Shown piece after piece: positions 34,779-42,725 of a stretch of 64,000 bases of DNA (positions within the stretch are counted from its first letter, which is position 1; every line of letters starts with the position of its first letter). The stretch is from Kitasatospora mediocidica KCTC 9733. Lineage in GTDB: Bacteria; Actinomycetota; Actinomycetes; Streptomycetales; Streptomycetaceae. Below the pieces are notes generated by a model. That model ran no database searches and was not told where the DNA came from. It worked only from the letters and a program-made list of their open reading frames with translations. The position numbers and the translations under genes are program-made. The stretch covers positions 124,001 to 188,000 of the forward strand of contig NZ_JQLN01000006.1 in the NCBI RefSeq assembly GCF_000744225.1. Direction: 5' to 3'.

Positions 34779-35018
34779 CTCTTGCAGACTCCCTAGGTTG
34801 GCCGCCCCGACGGGGGCAGGCGGCAGTGGCAGCCCTGCGGTACGAGTGGGAGCAGGGCCGTCCGCTGCATCGATCCGTGTGCAGATGGTCACGCTACGCC
34901 TCGTGAACGGCATGTGCATGAGGTTCCGTCAATTCGCTCAGGCTCGAACAGTCCCACTGGTTGCTACCGGCGGGTAATCTGGCGCTCCGCCCCCGAAATC
35001 GACCGGAAGCAGGCCGCC

Positions 35019-35405
35019 TTGTCCCTCCGTCGCCTCTCCCCGTACGCGCTGGCCGCCCTGCTCGGAGCAGCCGGTGCCGCGCACTTCCGCAAGCCGAAGA
35101 TGTTCGACGAGCTGGTCCCCGGATGGCTGCCGGGGGAGGCACGCGACTGGACCCGGGCCAGTGGTGTGGCCGAGCTGGCGTTGGCCGCCGCCGTCGCGGT
35201 CCCCGCCACCCGCCGGGTCGGCGCCCTGGCCGGCGCGGGGTTCTTCGTCGCGGTGTTTCCCGCCAACGTCAAGATGGCGCTCGACTGGCGCGATCGCGGT
35301 CCGCGTGAGAAGGCCCTCGCCTACGGCCGGCTGCCGCTCCAGGTGCCGCTGGTGCTCTGGTCGCTCGGGGTCGCCAAGCGCTCGAAGGTGCGCCGACAGG
35401 CGTAA
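35019..35405 (+). CDS. DoxX-family membrane protein
   Basis: A 128-aa integral membrane protein with four predicted helices (YALAALLGAAGAAHF, GVAELALAAAVAVPA, RVGALAGAGFFVAVFPANVKMAL, PLQVPLVLWSLGVA). The FPANVKMALD motif is characteristic of the DoxX-like branch. TTG 35019 (MSLRRLSPYAL) matches the usual start; the in-frame ATG at 34914 would add 35 charged, unconserved residues. No partner gene defines its role. Confidence 0.75.
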   Translation: MSLRRLSPYALAALLGAAGAAHFRKPKMFDELVPGWLPGEARDWTRASGVAELALAAAVAVPATRRVGALAGAGFFVAVFPANVKMALDWRDRGPREKALAYGRLPLQVPLVLWSLGVAKRSKVRRQA

Positions 35406-35525
35406 CTTGGAGGTGACATCCGTCCCTGGATGTGACAGCCGTCGCGCACCCGTCGCCCGCCATCCGGCCCGCACGCCGCGCGCCCGTCCGGTCCACGACC
35501 ACTGAACCGCTTGGTGGAGGCCGCA

Positions 35526-36068
35526 ATGAAACTGCAGAACGAACTCCCCGTCGACCACCGGCTCGCCCAGGTCTACCGCTTCGGCGCCGGTCTCGGAGGC
35601 CTGTTGCTGCTGATCTGGGGCTGCTTCGGCCTGGCCGGTGAGGCGGGCTTCCTGGACACCACCGGCAACAACCTCGCCGGTCTGTCCAGCAACGGCGCGC
35701 TCGGCGTGCTGTCCATCGTGTTCGGCGCCGTTCTGATGATCGGTGCGGTGATCGGCGGCAACACCGCCTCCTGGATCAACATGTCCGTGGGAGCGATCTT
35801 CTTCGTGGCCGGTTTCGTCGGCCTGGCGGCGCTCGGCAGCAGCTGGAACCACCTGGCCTTCCGGATGGCCAACGTGCTCTTCAGCTTCGTCTTCGGGCTG
35901 ATGATCGCCACCTTCGGGATGTACGGCAGGGTCAGCGGCCACCTGCCGCACGACAATCCCTACTGGCAGCATCGGCACACCGACCCGCACGAGGAGGAGA
36001 CCGCCATCCAGGGCCGCTGGCACGTGCCGGCGTTCAAGACGGCGCTGCGCCCGACCGTGCGGCACTGA
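35526..36068 (+). CDS. DUF4383 membrane protein
   Basis: A 180-aa membrane protein with four hydrophobic helices (GGLLLLIWGCFGLAG, LGVLSIVFGAVLMIGAVIG, MSVGAIFFVAGFVGLAAL, VLFSFVFGLMIATFGMYG) and a C-terminal hydrophilic tail rich in His (HLPHDNPYWQHRHTDPHEEE). It fits the DUF4383 family of actinobacteria. ATG 35526 has GTGGAGG 7 bases before it. The His-rich tail may bind metal; function is unknown. Confidence 0.8.
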   Translation: MKLQNELPVDHRLAQVYRFGAGLGGLLLLIWGCFGLAGEAGFLDTTGNNLAGLSSNGALGVLSIVFGAVLMIGAVIGGNTASWINMSVGAIFFVAGFVGLAALGSSWNHLAFRMANVLFSFVFGLMIATFGMYGRVSGHLPHDNPYWQHRHTDPHEEETAIQGRWHVPAFKTALRPTVRH

Positions 36069-36146
36069 TCCGCCCGTCCGTCCGTATTGCGTCCGTCCGT
36101 TTTTCGTAAGGCGTGTGCGGGCCCGCACACCGCCCCGGCCCTCGTA

Positions 36147-36188
36147 GGGTGCCCGTGGAGCGTGCAGAACCGCCCTCCACGGGCACCC
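36147..36188 (+). promoter_or_regulatory. Strong 5'-leader hairpin before mtnP
   Basis: A perfect 14-bp stem, GGGTGCCCGTGGAG (36147-36160) with CTCCACGGGCACCC (36175-36188), and a 14-base loop. It ends 16 bases before the mtnP ATG, just ahead of its AAGG ribosome binding site. It could be the previous gene's terminator or a leader element that controls mtnP translation. Direct repeats GCGTCCGTCCGT lie upstream at 36078-36102. Confidence 0.45.
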
Positions 36189-36204
36189 AGCGAAGGGCTT
36201 CGTC

Positions 36205-37083
36205 ATGACCGCCGCCGAGACCGATTCCGAGACCGCCGCCGTGGTCGCCCCCGTCGCCGAGATCGGGGTGATCGGCGGCTCGGGCCTCTACGAGCTGCTG
36301 GACGACGTCACCGAGGTCACCGTCGGCACGCCGTACGGGCCGCCCAGCGACGCGCTCTTCGTGGGCGCCATCGGCGGCCGATCGGTGGCCTTCCTGCCCC
36401 GGCACGGGCGCGGCCACCGGATCCCCCCGCACCGGATCAACTACCGGGCCAACCTCTGGGCGTTGCACGCGCTCGGGGTGCGCCAGGTGGTCGCCCCCTG
36501 CGCGGTGGGCGGACTGCGGGCGGAGTTCGGGCCGGGCACGCTGCTGGTCCCCGACCAGTTCGTGGACCGCACCTCGGGCCGGGAGCAGACCTTCTACGAC
36601 GGCGTCGCGCTGCCCGGCGGCCACGTGCCCGAGGTCCTGCACGTCTCGGCCGCCGATCCGTACTGCCCGGCCGGGCGGGCCGCCGCGCTGGCCGCCGCCC
36701 GCGCGCAGGCCTGGGAGCCGGTGGACGGCGGGACGCTCGTGGTGATCGACGGCCCGCGGTTCTCCACCCGCGCAGAGTCGCGCTGGTTCTCCTCCAACGG
36801 CTGGTCGGTGGTCGGCATGACCGGCCATCCGGAGGCCGTGCTGGCCCGCGAGTTGGGGATCTGCTACAGCTCCCTCGCCCTGGTCACGGACCTGGACGCG
36901 GGCGTCGAGTCGGGCGAGGGCGTCACCCACGCGGAGGTGCTGGCCGTCTTCGCCCGCAACGTCGACCGGCTGCGCACCGTGCTGTTCCAGGCCGTCGAGA
37001 ATCTGCCGGCCACCCGTGACTGCGTCTGCTCGCACGCCCTGGACGGCGCCGTGACGGGCCTGCCGGGCGTGCCGTCCGCCTGA
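36205..37083 (+). CDS. mtnP: S-methyl-5'-thioadenosine phosphorylase
   Basis: A 292-aa PNP/MTAP-family enzyme that splits methylthioadenosine into adenine and 5-methylthioribose 1-phosphate for methionine salvage. Key blocks: IGVIGGSGLYELLDD (~20), the phosphate site PRHGRGHRIPPHRINYRANLWAL (~73), APCAVGGL, GPRFSTRAESRWF (~190) and MTGHPEAVLARELGICYSSLALVTDLDAG (~210). The length is normal. The first 15 residues are an Ala/Glu/Thr-rich extension. It may run as a single gene, and a hairpin precedes it. Confidence 0.9.
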   Translation: MTAAETDSETAAVVAPVAEIGVIGGSGLYELLDDVTEVTVGTPYGPPSDALFVGAIGGRSVAFLPRHGRGHRIPPHRINYRANLWALHALGVRQVVAPCAVGGLRAEFGPGTLLVPDQFVDRTSGREQTFYDGVALPGGHVPEVLHVSAADPYCPAGRAAALAAARAQAWEPVDGGTLVVIDGPRFSTRAESRWFSSNGWSVVGMTGHPEAVLARELGICYSSLALVTDLDAGVESGEGVTHAEVLAVFARNVDRLRTVLFQAVENLPATRDCVCSHALDGAVTGLPGVPSA

Positions 37084-37264
37084 GGCGCGGGCCGTCAGCA
37101 GGTCGGCCGGTAGGCCGGGCGAGACCGAGCGGATGCGACCGGCGCAGCGGCCGCACAGCGGCAGCCGTCCTCGCCTGGTCCGATCGGATGGTGGCCGCGG
37201 GCCCACCGGCGCGCCGTGCCGCCGGGGCCGCGGGCGGGTGGGCCGACGGGCTAGGTTACAGCGT

Positions 37265-38428
37265 GTGACCGGCAACGATGTGGTCCTGGCGCTGGTGGTC
37301 GTCACCGCGCTCGGCTTCGACTTCACCAACGGATTCCATGACACCGGCAACGCGATGGCCACCTCGATCGTCACGGGGGCGCTGCCTCCGCGGGTCGCGG
37401 TCGGCCTCTCGGCGGTGCTGAACCTGGTCGGGGCGTTCCTGTCGACCGCTGTCGCGGCGACCATTGCCAGTGGGCTGGTCAACAGTCAGGAGGTGACCCT
37501 GACCGTGGTCTTCGCCGGGCTGATCGGCAGCATCCTGTGGAACCTGGCGACCTGGTTCCTCGGGATCCCGTCCAGCTCCTCGCACGCGCTGATCGGCGGT
37601 GTGGTGGGCGCGACGATGGCCGCGGCCGGCTCCTCGGCCGTCAAGTGGCAGGGGCTGGTCTCCAAGGTCATCGTGCCCGCCGCGCTGTCGCCGTTCATCG
37701 CCGGCGCGATCGCCGCGCTCGGGACCTACCTGGTCTACCGGCTCACCCACGACGTGGCCGAACGGCCGCGCGCGCACGGCTTCCGGATCGGCCAGGTCGG
37801 TTCGGCCTCGATGGTCTCACTCGCCCACGGCACCAACGACGCGCAGAAGACCATGGGCGTCATCACGCTGGCGCTGATCGCCAACGGAACCCTGCACAGC
37901 GGAGCGAAGTCCCCGACCTGGGTGATCGCCTCCTGCGCCACGGCGATCGCGCTGGGCACCTACATCGGGGGCTGGCGGGTCATCCGGGCGCTGGGCAAGG
38001 GGCTGGTGGAGATCGAGTCGCCGCAGGGGATGGCCAGCGAGTCGGCCTCGGCCGCGGTGATCCTCTCCTCCACCGACTTCGGCTACTCGCTCTCCACCAC
38101 GCACGTGGCGACCGGCTCGATCCTGGGCTCCGGGATGGGGAAGAAGGGGGGCGTGGTGCGCTGGCACGTCGCGCGCCGGATGGTGGCAGCCTGGCTGCTC
38201 ACGCTGCCGGCCTCGGCGGTGGTCGGCGCGCTGGCCTACTGGGCCGCGAACGGGATCGGCGGGACTGCCGGTGTGGTGGTGATCTTCGTGGTGCTGGTGC
38301 TGGCCTCGATCGCCTTCTTCGTCGTCTCCCGCCACCCGGCGGTGACGCCGGAGAACGTCAACGCCGCGTGGACCGGATCGGTTGCCCCGGTGCCGGCCCC
38401 GAAGGACACGGACGAGGTGCGGTCGTGA
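37265..38428 (+). CDS. Inorganic phosphate transporter, Pit family
   Basis: A 387-aa membrane transporter for phosphate, probably as a metal-phosphate complex with H+ symport. The duplicated Pit signature is visible as FTNGFHDTGNAMATSI (~19) and SLAHGTNDAQKTMGVI (~185). About ten helices are predicted. GTG 37265 starts MTGNDVVLALVV. Its stop overlaps the next start (38425) by 4 bp. No PhoU-like regulator follows, unlike in some Pit operons. Confidence 0.93.
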   Translation: MTGNDVVLALVVVTALGFDFTNGFHDTGNAMATSIVTGALPPRVAVGLSAVLNLVGAFLSTAVAATIASGLVNSQEVTLTVVFAGLIGSILWNLATWFLGIPSSSSHALIGGVVGATMAAAGSSAVKWQGLVSKVIVPAALSPFIAGAIAALGTYLVYRLTHDVAERPRAHGFRIGQVGSASMVSLAHGTNDAQKTMGVITLALIANGTLHSGAKSPTWVIASCATAIALGTYIGGWRVIRALGKGLVEIESPQGMASESASAAVILSSTDFGYSLSTTHVATGSILGSGMGKKGGVVRWHVARRMVAAWLLTLPASAVVGALAYWAANGIGGTAGVVVIFVVLVLASIAFFVVSRHPAVTPENVNAAWTGSVAPVPAPKDTDEVRS

Positions 38429-38685
38429 ACACCTGGATCAACCTGAACGCGCTGTGGAAGATCGTGGTGGTCGGTCTGCTCGCCGGAGCCGGACTGCCGG
38501 CCCTCTTCGCGGTCGGTCTGCGCCTGCTCAGCCCGCCGGCCCCGGCCGGTGGGGTGGCGACCGGTGAGGTGGCGGCCGACCGGCCGAGCGCCGGGCCGGT
38601 CGGCTACGCCCTGGCCGGTCTGTGCTTCGCGGTGGTGCTCGCCGCGATCGGCTGGGGCATCTCCGTCATCGTCAACCACAGCTGA
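38425..38685 (+). CDS. Small membrane protein co-transcribed with the phosphate transporter
   Basis: An 86-aa protein with two membrane helices (IVVVGLLAGAGLPALFAVGLRLL and GYALAGLCFAVVLAAIGWGISVIV) joined by a hydrophilic loop. GTG 38425 overlaps the transporter's stop by 4 bp, so it is translationally coupled and probably an accessory of the Pit protein. It is common next to Pit genes in Streptomyces; its role is unknown. Confidence 0.8.
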   Translation: MNTWINLNALWKIVVVGLLAGAGLPALFAVGLRLLSPPAPAGGVATGEVAADRPSAGPVGYALAGLCFAVVLAAIGWGISVIVNHS

Positions 38686-38722
38686 CGGTCGGCACGGAGA
38701 GCCGAGGCGTCGCCCTGCGGGG

Positions 38723-39955
38723 TCACCCTCGGGCGGACCAGGAGGCGGGCAGGGCGTCGAACCATCCGACGATGCGTTCGTTTCCGCCGCGCGCTCCGGT
38801 CTCCGGACGCAGGACGCGCAGGTCGTCCGTCCGGCGCGCCAGGGCGCCGATGGCCTCCTGGAGATACAGGCGGGCCAGTGCGGCGCCGGGGCAGTGGTGG
38901 GAGCCCATGCCGAAGCCGAGGTGCGGGTTCTCGCCGCGCCGGACGTCGAAGGTGTCCGGGCCGGGGAACGCGCGCTCGTCCCGGTTGGCCGCGCAGAGAG
39001 CGCCCACCGCCACCTCGCCGCGACGGATCAGTGTGCCGCCGATCTCGACGTCCTCGGCGGCGTAGCGGGGGAACGTCGAGGTGCTGTGGAACGGGGTGAA
39101 GCGGATCAACTCCTCGACCGCCGACGGTACGAGATCCGGGCGCAGCCGCAGCCGTTCCAGCTCCGAGCGGTGACAGGCCAGCGCGCACACGAAGTTCGCC
39201 AGCATCAGGACCATGTTCTGCAGCCCCGGCAGCAGGAGCCGCAGGGCCACCGTGACCAACTGGCGGTCGGTCAGGCGCTCCGCGCCTTCGCCGCGGGTCC
39301 GGATCATGGAGCTCAGCAGGTCGTCGGCGGTGCCGGAGGCGGCGGCCGAGCGGGCGGCCGTGAGCTCCGTCAGGTACCGGGTCAGCGCGCGCCGGTCCTG
39401 CTTCTCGGCCTCGGACGGCGGGGTGGTGGTGCCGGCCGCTCCCAGCAGGTAGGCCCGGACGTCGGTCCGATCCGCGGGAGGCACGTCGAGCAGCTCGCAG
39501 ACGACCGCGGCGGCCAGTGGCTTGACGAACGTGGCCATCAGGTCGGTGGGTTGGGGCAGTTCGGACGGTTCGGCGGGGCCCTCGCGGTGGTCCGGACGGT
39601 GGATCAGCTCACCGGCCAGCGTCCGTGCCAGCGGGCGCAGTCGCTCGATCTGCCGGGGCTTGAGGCCCGCCTTGGTCACCCGGGTGACCTGCGCCGGCGA
39701 CAGTGCTGCGGTCGGCGGCGGCTCGGTCGGCTCGGTCGGCTCGGTCGGCGGGGTCAGGTCGAAGCGGGGGTCGGTGAGGAGCCTGCGGACGTCGGCGTAG
39801 CGGGAGCAGAGCCAGGCCGGGCCGAGATCCCCGAGGTCGACCGGGCACAGTCCCTCGGCGTCGCGCAGGGTGGCGTAGCGCGGATCGAGGTGCAGCAGGT
39901 GAGGCTCGCCGAAGGGGTAGGGCTGCACCTCCGGTGTGCGTTCGGGGTACTTCAC
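38723..39955 (-). CDS. Cytochrome P450 paired with a small peptide gene
   Basis: A 410-aa class-I-type bacterial P450. The heme loop GFGMGSHHCPGAALAR gives Cys355, and ExxR is E282-R285. The I-helix (LLLPGLQNMVLM, 243-247) lacks the usual Ala/Gly-Gly-x-x-Thr, so proton delivery is atypical. Such loss is known in P450s that do not carry out plain hydroxylation. The 77-aa peptide gene (39996-40229) is 40 bp upstream in the same direction, the arrangement of P450-modified RiPPs that cross-link Trp, Tyr or His side chains. The peptide link is inference. A Thr/Glu/Pro-rich insertion lies at residues 68-83. Confidence 0.85.
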   Translation of the reverse strand: MKYPERTPEVQPYPFGEPHLLHLDPRYATLRDAEGLCPVDLGDLGPAWLCSRYADVRRLLTDPRFDLTPPTEPTEPTEPPPTAALSPAQVTRVTKAGLKPRQIERLRPLARTLAGELIHRPDHREGPAEPSELPQPTDLMATFVKPLAAAVVCELLDVPPADRTDVRAYLLGAAGTTTPPSEAEKQDRRALTRYLTELTAARSAAASGTADDLLSSMIRTRGEGAERLTDRQLVTVALRLLLPGLQNMVLMLANFVCALACHRSELERLRLRPDLVPSAVEELIRFTPFHSTSTFPRYAAEDVEIGGTLIRRGEVAVGALCAANRDERAFPGPDTFDVRRGENPHLGFGMGSHHCPGAALARLYLQEAIGALARRTDDLRVLRPETGARGGNERIVGWFDALPASWSARG

Positions 39956-39995
39956 CGGGCGGTTCCTCTCTGCGGCGCGGGATCGGGGATCGGGG

Positions 39996-40229
39996 TCAGG
40001 CGTGCTGCGGGATGCTCTCCCAGCCGAAGCCGTCGCCCGCGGGGGTGGTCGGCGTGCCGGTCGCGGTCGCGGTGGCTGTGGCGGTCGTGCCGTCCGCGGA
40101 GGGGGAGGCGGCGGAGGCGTCGAGGTGGAGCGCGACGCCCGTCAGGCTGAGGACGGCGGCGATCGCGACGCCGGCGACGGCCGACCGGATGGTCGTGGAA
40201 CCGGCCTTGGTGGCAATGGACTTGGACAT
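39996..40229 (-). CDS. 77-aa peptide, candidate precursor for the adjacent P450
   Basis: A 77-aa peptide with a hydrophobic stretch (residues 16-36), an Ala-Ser-Ala region at about 38-42, a Thr/Ala/Pro-rich middle (45-63) and a C-terminus with Trp70, Phe68 and His76 (core-like GDGFGWESIPQHA). ATG 40229 has CGGAGG at proper spacing. The next gene in the same direction is a P450. It may be a leader-core RiPP precursor whose aromatic C-terminus is cross-linked, or a small secreted protein with a signal peptide. Both fit the hydrophobic N-terminal half. Confidence 0.6.
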   Translation of the reverse strand: MSKSIATKAGSTTIRSAVAGVAIAAVLSLTGVALHLDASAASPSADGTTATATATATGTPTTPAGDGFGWESIPQHA

Positions 40230-40270
40230 GTTCGTGCCTCCGGGAGGGGTCTGCGGGGAGCTGTTGAATC

Positions 40271-40280
40271 CTGTATACAG
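40271..40280 (-). promoter_or_regulatory. Palindrome CTGTATACAG with an embedded TATACA -10-like box
   Basis: A perfect 10-bp palindrome about 40 bp upstream of the leftward 77-aa peptide start. On the minus strand TATACA would serve as -10. The same dyad could bind a regulator acting on both divergent peptide operons. No -35 is clear. Confidence 0.4.
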
Positions 40281-40481
40281 CGGGGTTCCGGGCCGGTCTG
40301 CGGCTGGTGCTGGCAGGTGGCGGACATGGCAGGGAGAGTCCGCTGCGGCACCGTTCGGCCGGTTCAGGCCAGGCGCGGGGGAGTGCAGGAAGTGACCACT
40401 TCACCCGGTCCGGCGCGGCCCGCAGCATGGGATGTGTCAGCAGCCCGCTGGCACGGTCCACCACCCGAAGGAGACTGGAAT

Positions 40482-40610
40482 ATGTCTGCGTTCGAGGAAC
40501 TCGAGAACCTGGTCACGACGATGGCCGCAGCCGAGCCGGAGGACAACGACGAGGACGGCGTCGGCGACGTGGCGTGGCGCATCTCGTACTCGACCTTCTA
40601 CAACTCCTAG
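40482..40610 (+). CDS. 42-aa acidic peptide, candidate RiPP precursor
   Basis: A 42-aa peptide: an N-terminal helix-like half (MSAFEELENLVTTMAAAE), a very acidic run (PEDNDEDGVGD, 19-29) and a C-terminus with Trp32, Arg33, Tyr36, Ser35/37, Thr38, Phe39 and Tyr40. An acidic leader plus a Ser/Thr/Tyr-rich core of about 12 residues is the layout of many RiPP precursors. An AAGGAGA site lies 7 bases before ATG 40482. It is followed by a strong hairpin and by four co-directional genes (M29-like, PhyH-type hydroxylase, MFS, 89-aa). No class of known precursor is recognised. Confidence 0.65.
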   Translation: MSAFEELENLVTTMAAAEPEDNDEDGVGDVAWRISYSTFYNS

Positions 40611-40620
40611 TACCCGCAAG

Positions 40621-40686
40621 GCAGGGGCACTCGTCGCACCGTGCGGGAAGGTCCTCCCTTCCCGCCCGGGCGAGGAGTGCCCCTGC
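40621..40686 (+). promoter_or_regulatory. Nested hairpin between the peptide gene and its downstream operon
   Basis: Outer arms 40621-40637 and 40670-40686 pair over 17 positions with one mismatch. Inside is a perfect 9-bp hairpin, GCGGGAAGG (40643-40651) with CCTTCCCGC (40657-40665), and loop TCCTC. It can act as a partial terminator or 3' stabiliser, giving much peptide mRNA and less of the enzyme genes, as in many precursor-first RiPP operons. The structure is direct; the role is inference. Confidence 0.6.
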
Positions 40687-40712
40687 TTCGTCCGATCCCG
40701 AGGAGCTCGGCC

Positions 40713-41873
40713 ATGAACTTCGTCATTCCGGACGAGAAGGTGCAGCAGGGCATCAAGGTCCTGTTGGACGACTACGTCCTGATCGAGAGCACCGACACCT
40801 TCGTCATCGCCTACACCCCGGACAGCCGTGAACCGGCGGCCTGGCTGGCCCTCGCGCTCAAGCACCGGGGCTTCCCGGCCGGGATCGTCGCGATGCGCAA
40901 GCTCCAGGACCCGGAGTTCGCCGGGCGTTTCGAGGCCGCGCTCCCCGACCCGCAGACGCTGCCGGGGCGTCTGGTCGTCCTCACGCTGGAGCGCGACACC
41001 ATGTCGCACTTCAACGTCTTCGAGGCCGCGATGCGGAAGTTCGGCGGCGAGCGCACGATGATCCTGCGGATCATCAGTGCTTCCACCGCGTTCTTCGCCA
41101 AGTCCCTCAACCTCGCGCCCGCTCAACTGAGCCGGTTCAACGCGACGTTGCTGGACCGGGTGAAGCCGGCCCGCAAGGTGCGGATCACCAGCCGCGGCGG
41201 TACCGACCTGACCGTCGAGCTCGACTCGGAGCGCTACCACTGGATCAGCAACCGGGGCGTCTGGCGGCCCGGCGGCTTCACGATCCTGCCGGCCGGCGAG
41301 ATCGCGACCTTCCCGGTCACGGTCGACGGTGTGCTGGTCGCCGACGGCGCGTTCAACGCCAACATCATCACGCCGCTCAACGCCAGCCTGGCCGCCAACC
41401 CGGTCCGGGTGGAGATCAAGAACGGCTGTGCGGTCAGCCTCAGTTGCGCCGACCCGCAGCTCGACGAGATGTTCCAGCTGTGCCTGAAGAGCCCCTACGG
41501 CCGCAACGTCGGAGAGTTCGGGCTCGGGACCAACCGCGGCATCGACGAGTTCATCACCGCCAACTCGCACATCAACGAACGGCGTTGCGGCGTCCACCTG
41601 GGATTCGGGCAGCACAACCAGCGGCTGAGCCGGGTCCCGTACGTCGCCGAGGTCCACCTCGACCTGATCACCGACGGCGCGCTGGTCTGGGTCGACGACG
41701 ACCCGGTGCCGATCGACCTGGAGAGCTTCGCCGCCACCGACGTGCAGCACCCGGCCGACGCCCTCGACGAGGACATCACCGGTGACTGCTGCGGCCTGGG
41801 CTACGGTCAACTCGAAGGCCTGGCCTGCGCGGTGCCCGCCGGCTCCGACATCCCGGAGAGGATCCAGCGATGA
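40713..41873 (+). CDS. M29-like aminopeptidase-family protein in the peptide operon
   Basis: A 386-aa protein whose C-terminal two thirds resemble M29 (aminopeptidase T/AmpS) metallopeptidases. All expected metal ligands are in place: E196 (PAGE), E268 (VGEFGLGTN), H295 (GVHLGFG) and H315-x-D317 (VHLDL). GGTDLTVELDSERYHWISN (162-180) is the GTDL block. The N-terminal 150 residues differ from classical M29 enzymes. Position straight after a candidate precursor suggests it trims or binds the peptide; it could also be recruited for another reaction. It overlaps the next gene (ATGA). ATG 40713 has GAGGAGC 11 bases upstream. Confidence 0.75.
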   Translation: MNFVIPDEKVQQGIKVLLDDYVLIESTDTFVIAYTPDSREPAAWLALALKHRGFPAGIVAMRKLQDPEFAGRFEAALPDPQTLPGRLVVLTLERDTMSHFNVFEAAMRKFGGERTMILRIISASTAFFAKSLNLAPAQLSRFNATLLDRVKPARKVRITSRGGTDLTVELDSERYHWISNRGVWRPGGFTILPAGEIATFPVTVDGVLVADGAFNANIITPLNASLAANPVRVEIKNGCAVSLSCADPQLDEMFQLCLKSPYGRNVGEFGLGTNRGIDEFITANSHINERRCGVHLGFGQHNQRLSRVPYVAEVHLDLITDGALVWVDDDPVPIDLESFAATDVQHPADALDEDITGDCCGLGYGQLEGLACAVPAGSDIPERIQR

Positions 41874-42712
41874 GGACCACCGAGCCGGCCACGGCGGATG
41901 GTGCTCTGGCGGACGACGCCGCGACGCTCGCCCGGCGGGGCTATGTGATCCTGCGCGGGATCCTGGACGCCGACGAGGTCCGGCGGGCCCGCGCCCTGTG
42001 CACCGGACACCTCACGGGCGAGGGCTCGCAGGAGATGCTGACCAGCGACTTCCTGGCCGACGACTTCCTCGCCGGGATCGTGCTGCGCGAGCGCGTGGTG
42101 CGGGCCGTCAAGGTGCTGCTGGGCGAGGACCGGCCGGTGCTCTACCCGAACTGCACCGCGCGCAAGAACGTCTACGTCCCGTGGCACGTGGACGCGACGT
42201 TCGTCGGACCGACCGCCGGTTACGTCTGGGAGCCCGGCTTCGCGCACGTCCAGTGCGGCCTGTACCTCCAGGACAACGACCCGGTCGGCGGGGGCGGCAT
42301 CGACGTGGTGCGTGCCTCGCACCTGATGTCCTTCGACGGATACGGCACCACCGAACCGGAGTTCGACATCCCGGCGCGCACGGTGGGCGAGTCCGACCTG
42401 CGCGAGCGGGTCGACACCAGGGCCGGCGACGTCGTGGTCTGGGACGCTCGTCTGATGCACACCAGCACGCCGGTCCTGCGGGAGCCGGGCCGGGAGAAGT
42501 TCGGGGTCTTCTTCAGCTACGCCCGCCCGCACGCGCGCGACAACCACCGGTTCCTGACGCAGATCGCGGTGGACTCGATGCGCACCATGAACGGCGTCTC
42601 GCGGCGGATCCCCCGGCTCGCCGAGATCGCCCGGATGCGCTACCCGGAGAGCTTCCCGGCCTGGTTCGCCAAGGAGGCCGCCGACGCGGCCGTCCAGATC
42701 GTCACGCTGTGA
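41870..42712 (+). CDS. Phytanoyl-CoA dioxygenase (PhyH)-family iron/2-oxoglutarate hydroxylase
   Basis: A 280-aa double-stranded beta-helix oxygenase. The facial triad is H106-x-D108 (PWHVDATF) with H197 (RLMHTST). R208 in EPGREKFG is a fair candidate for binding 2-oxoglutarate. PhyH enzymes hydroxylate, halogenate or epimerise small molecules and carrier- or peptide-bound residues. Here the operon suggests hydroxylation of the 42-aa peptide, which is inference. It overlaps the M29-like gene by 4 bp and is followed after 13 bp by the MFS gene. Confidence 0.85.
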   Translation: MRTTEPATADGALADDAATLARRGYVILRGILDADEVRRARALCTGHLTGEGSQEMLTSDFLADDFLAGIVLRERVVRAVKVLLGEDRPVLYPNCTARKNVYVPWHVDATFVGPTAGYVWEPGFAHVQCGLYLQDNDPVGGGGIDVVRASHLMSFDGYGTTEPEFDIPARTVGESDLRERVDTRAGDVVVWDARLMHTSTPVLREPGREKFGVFFSYARPHARDNHRFLTQIAVDSMRTMNGVSRRIPRLAEIARMRYPESFPAWFAKEAADAAVQIVTL

Positions 42713-42725
42713 AGGGGCGAGCGAC

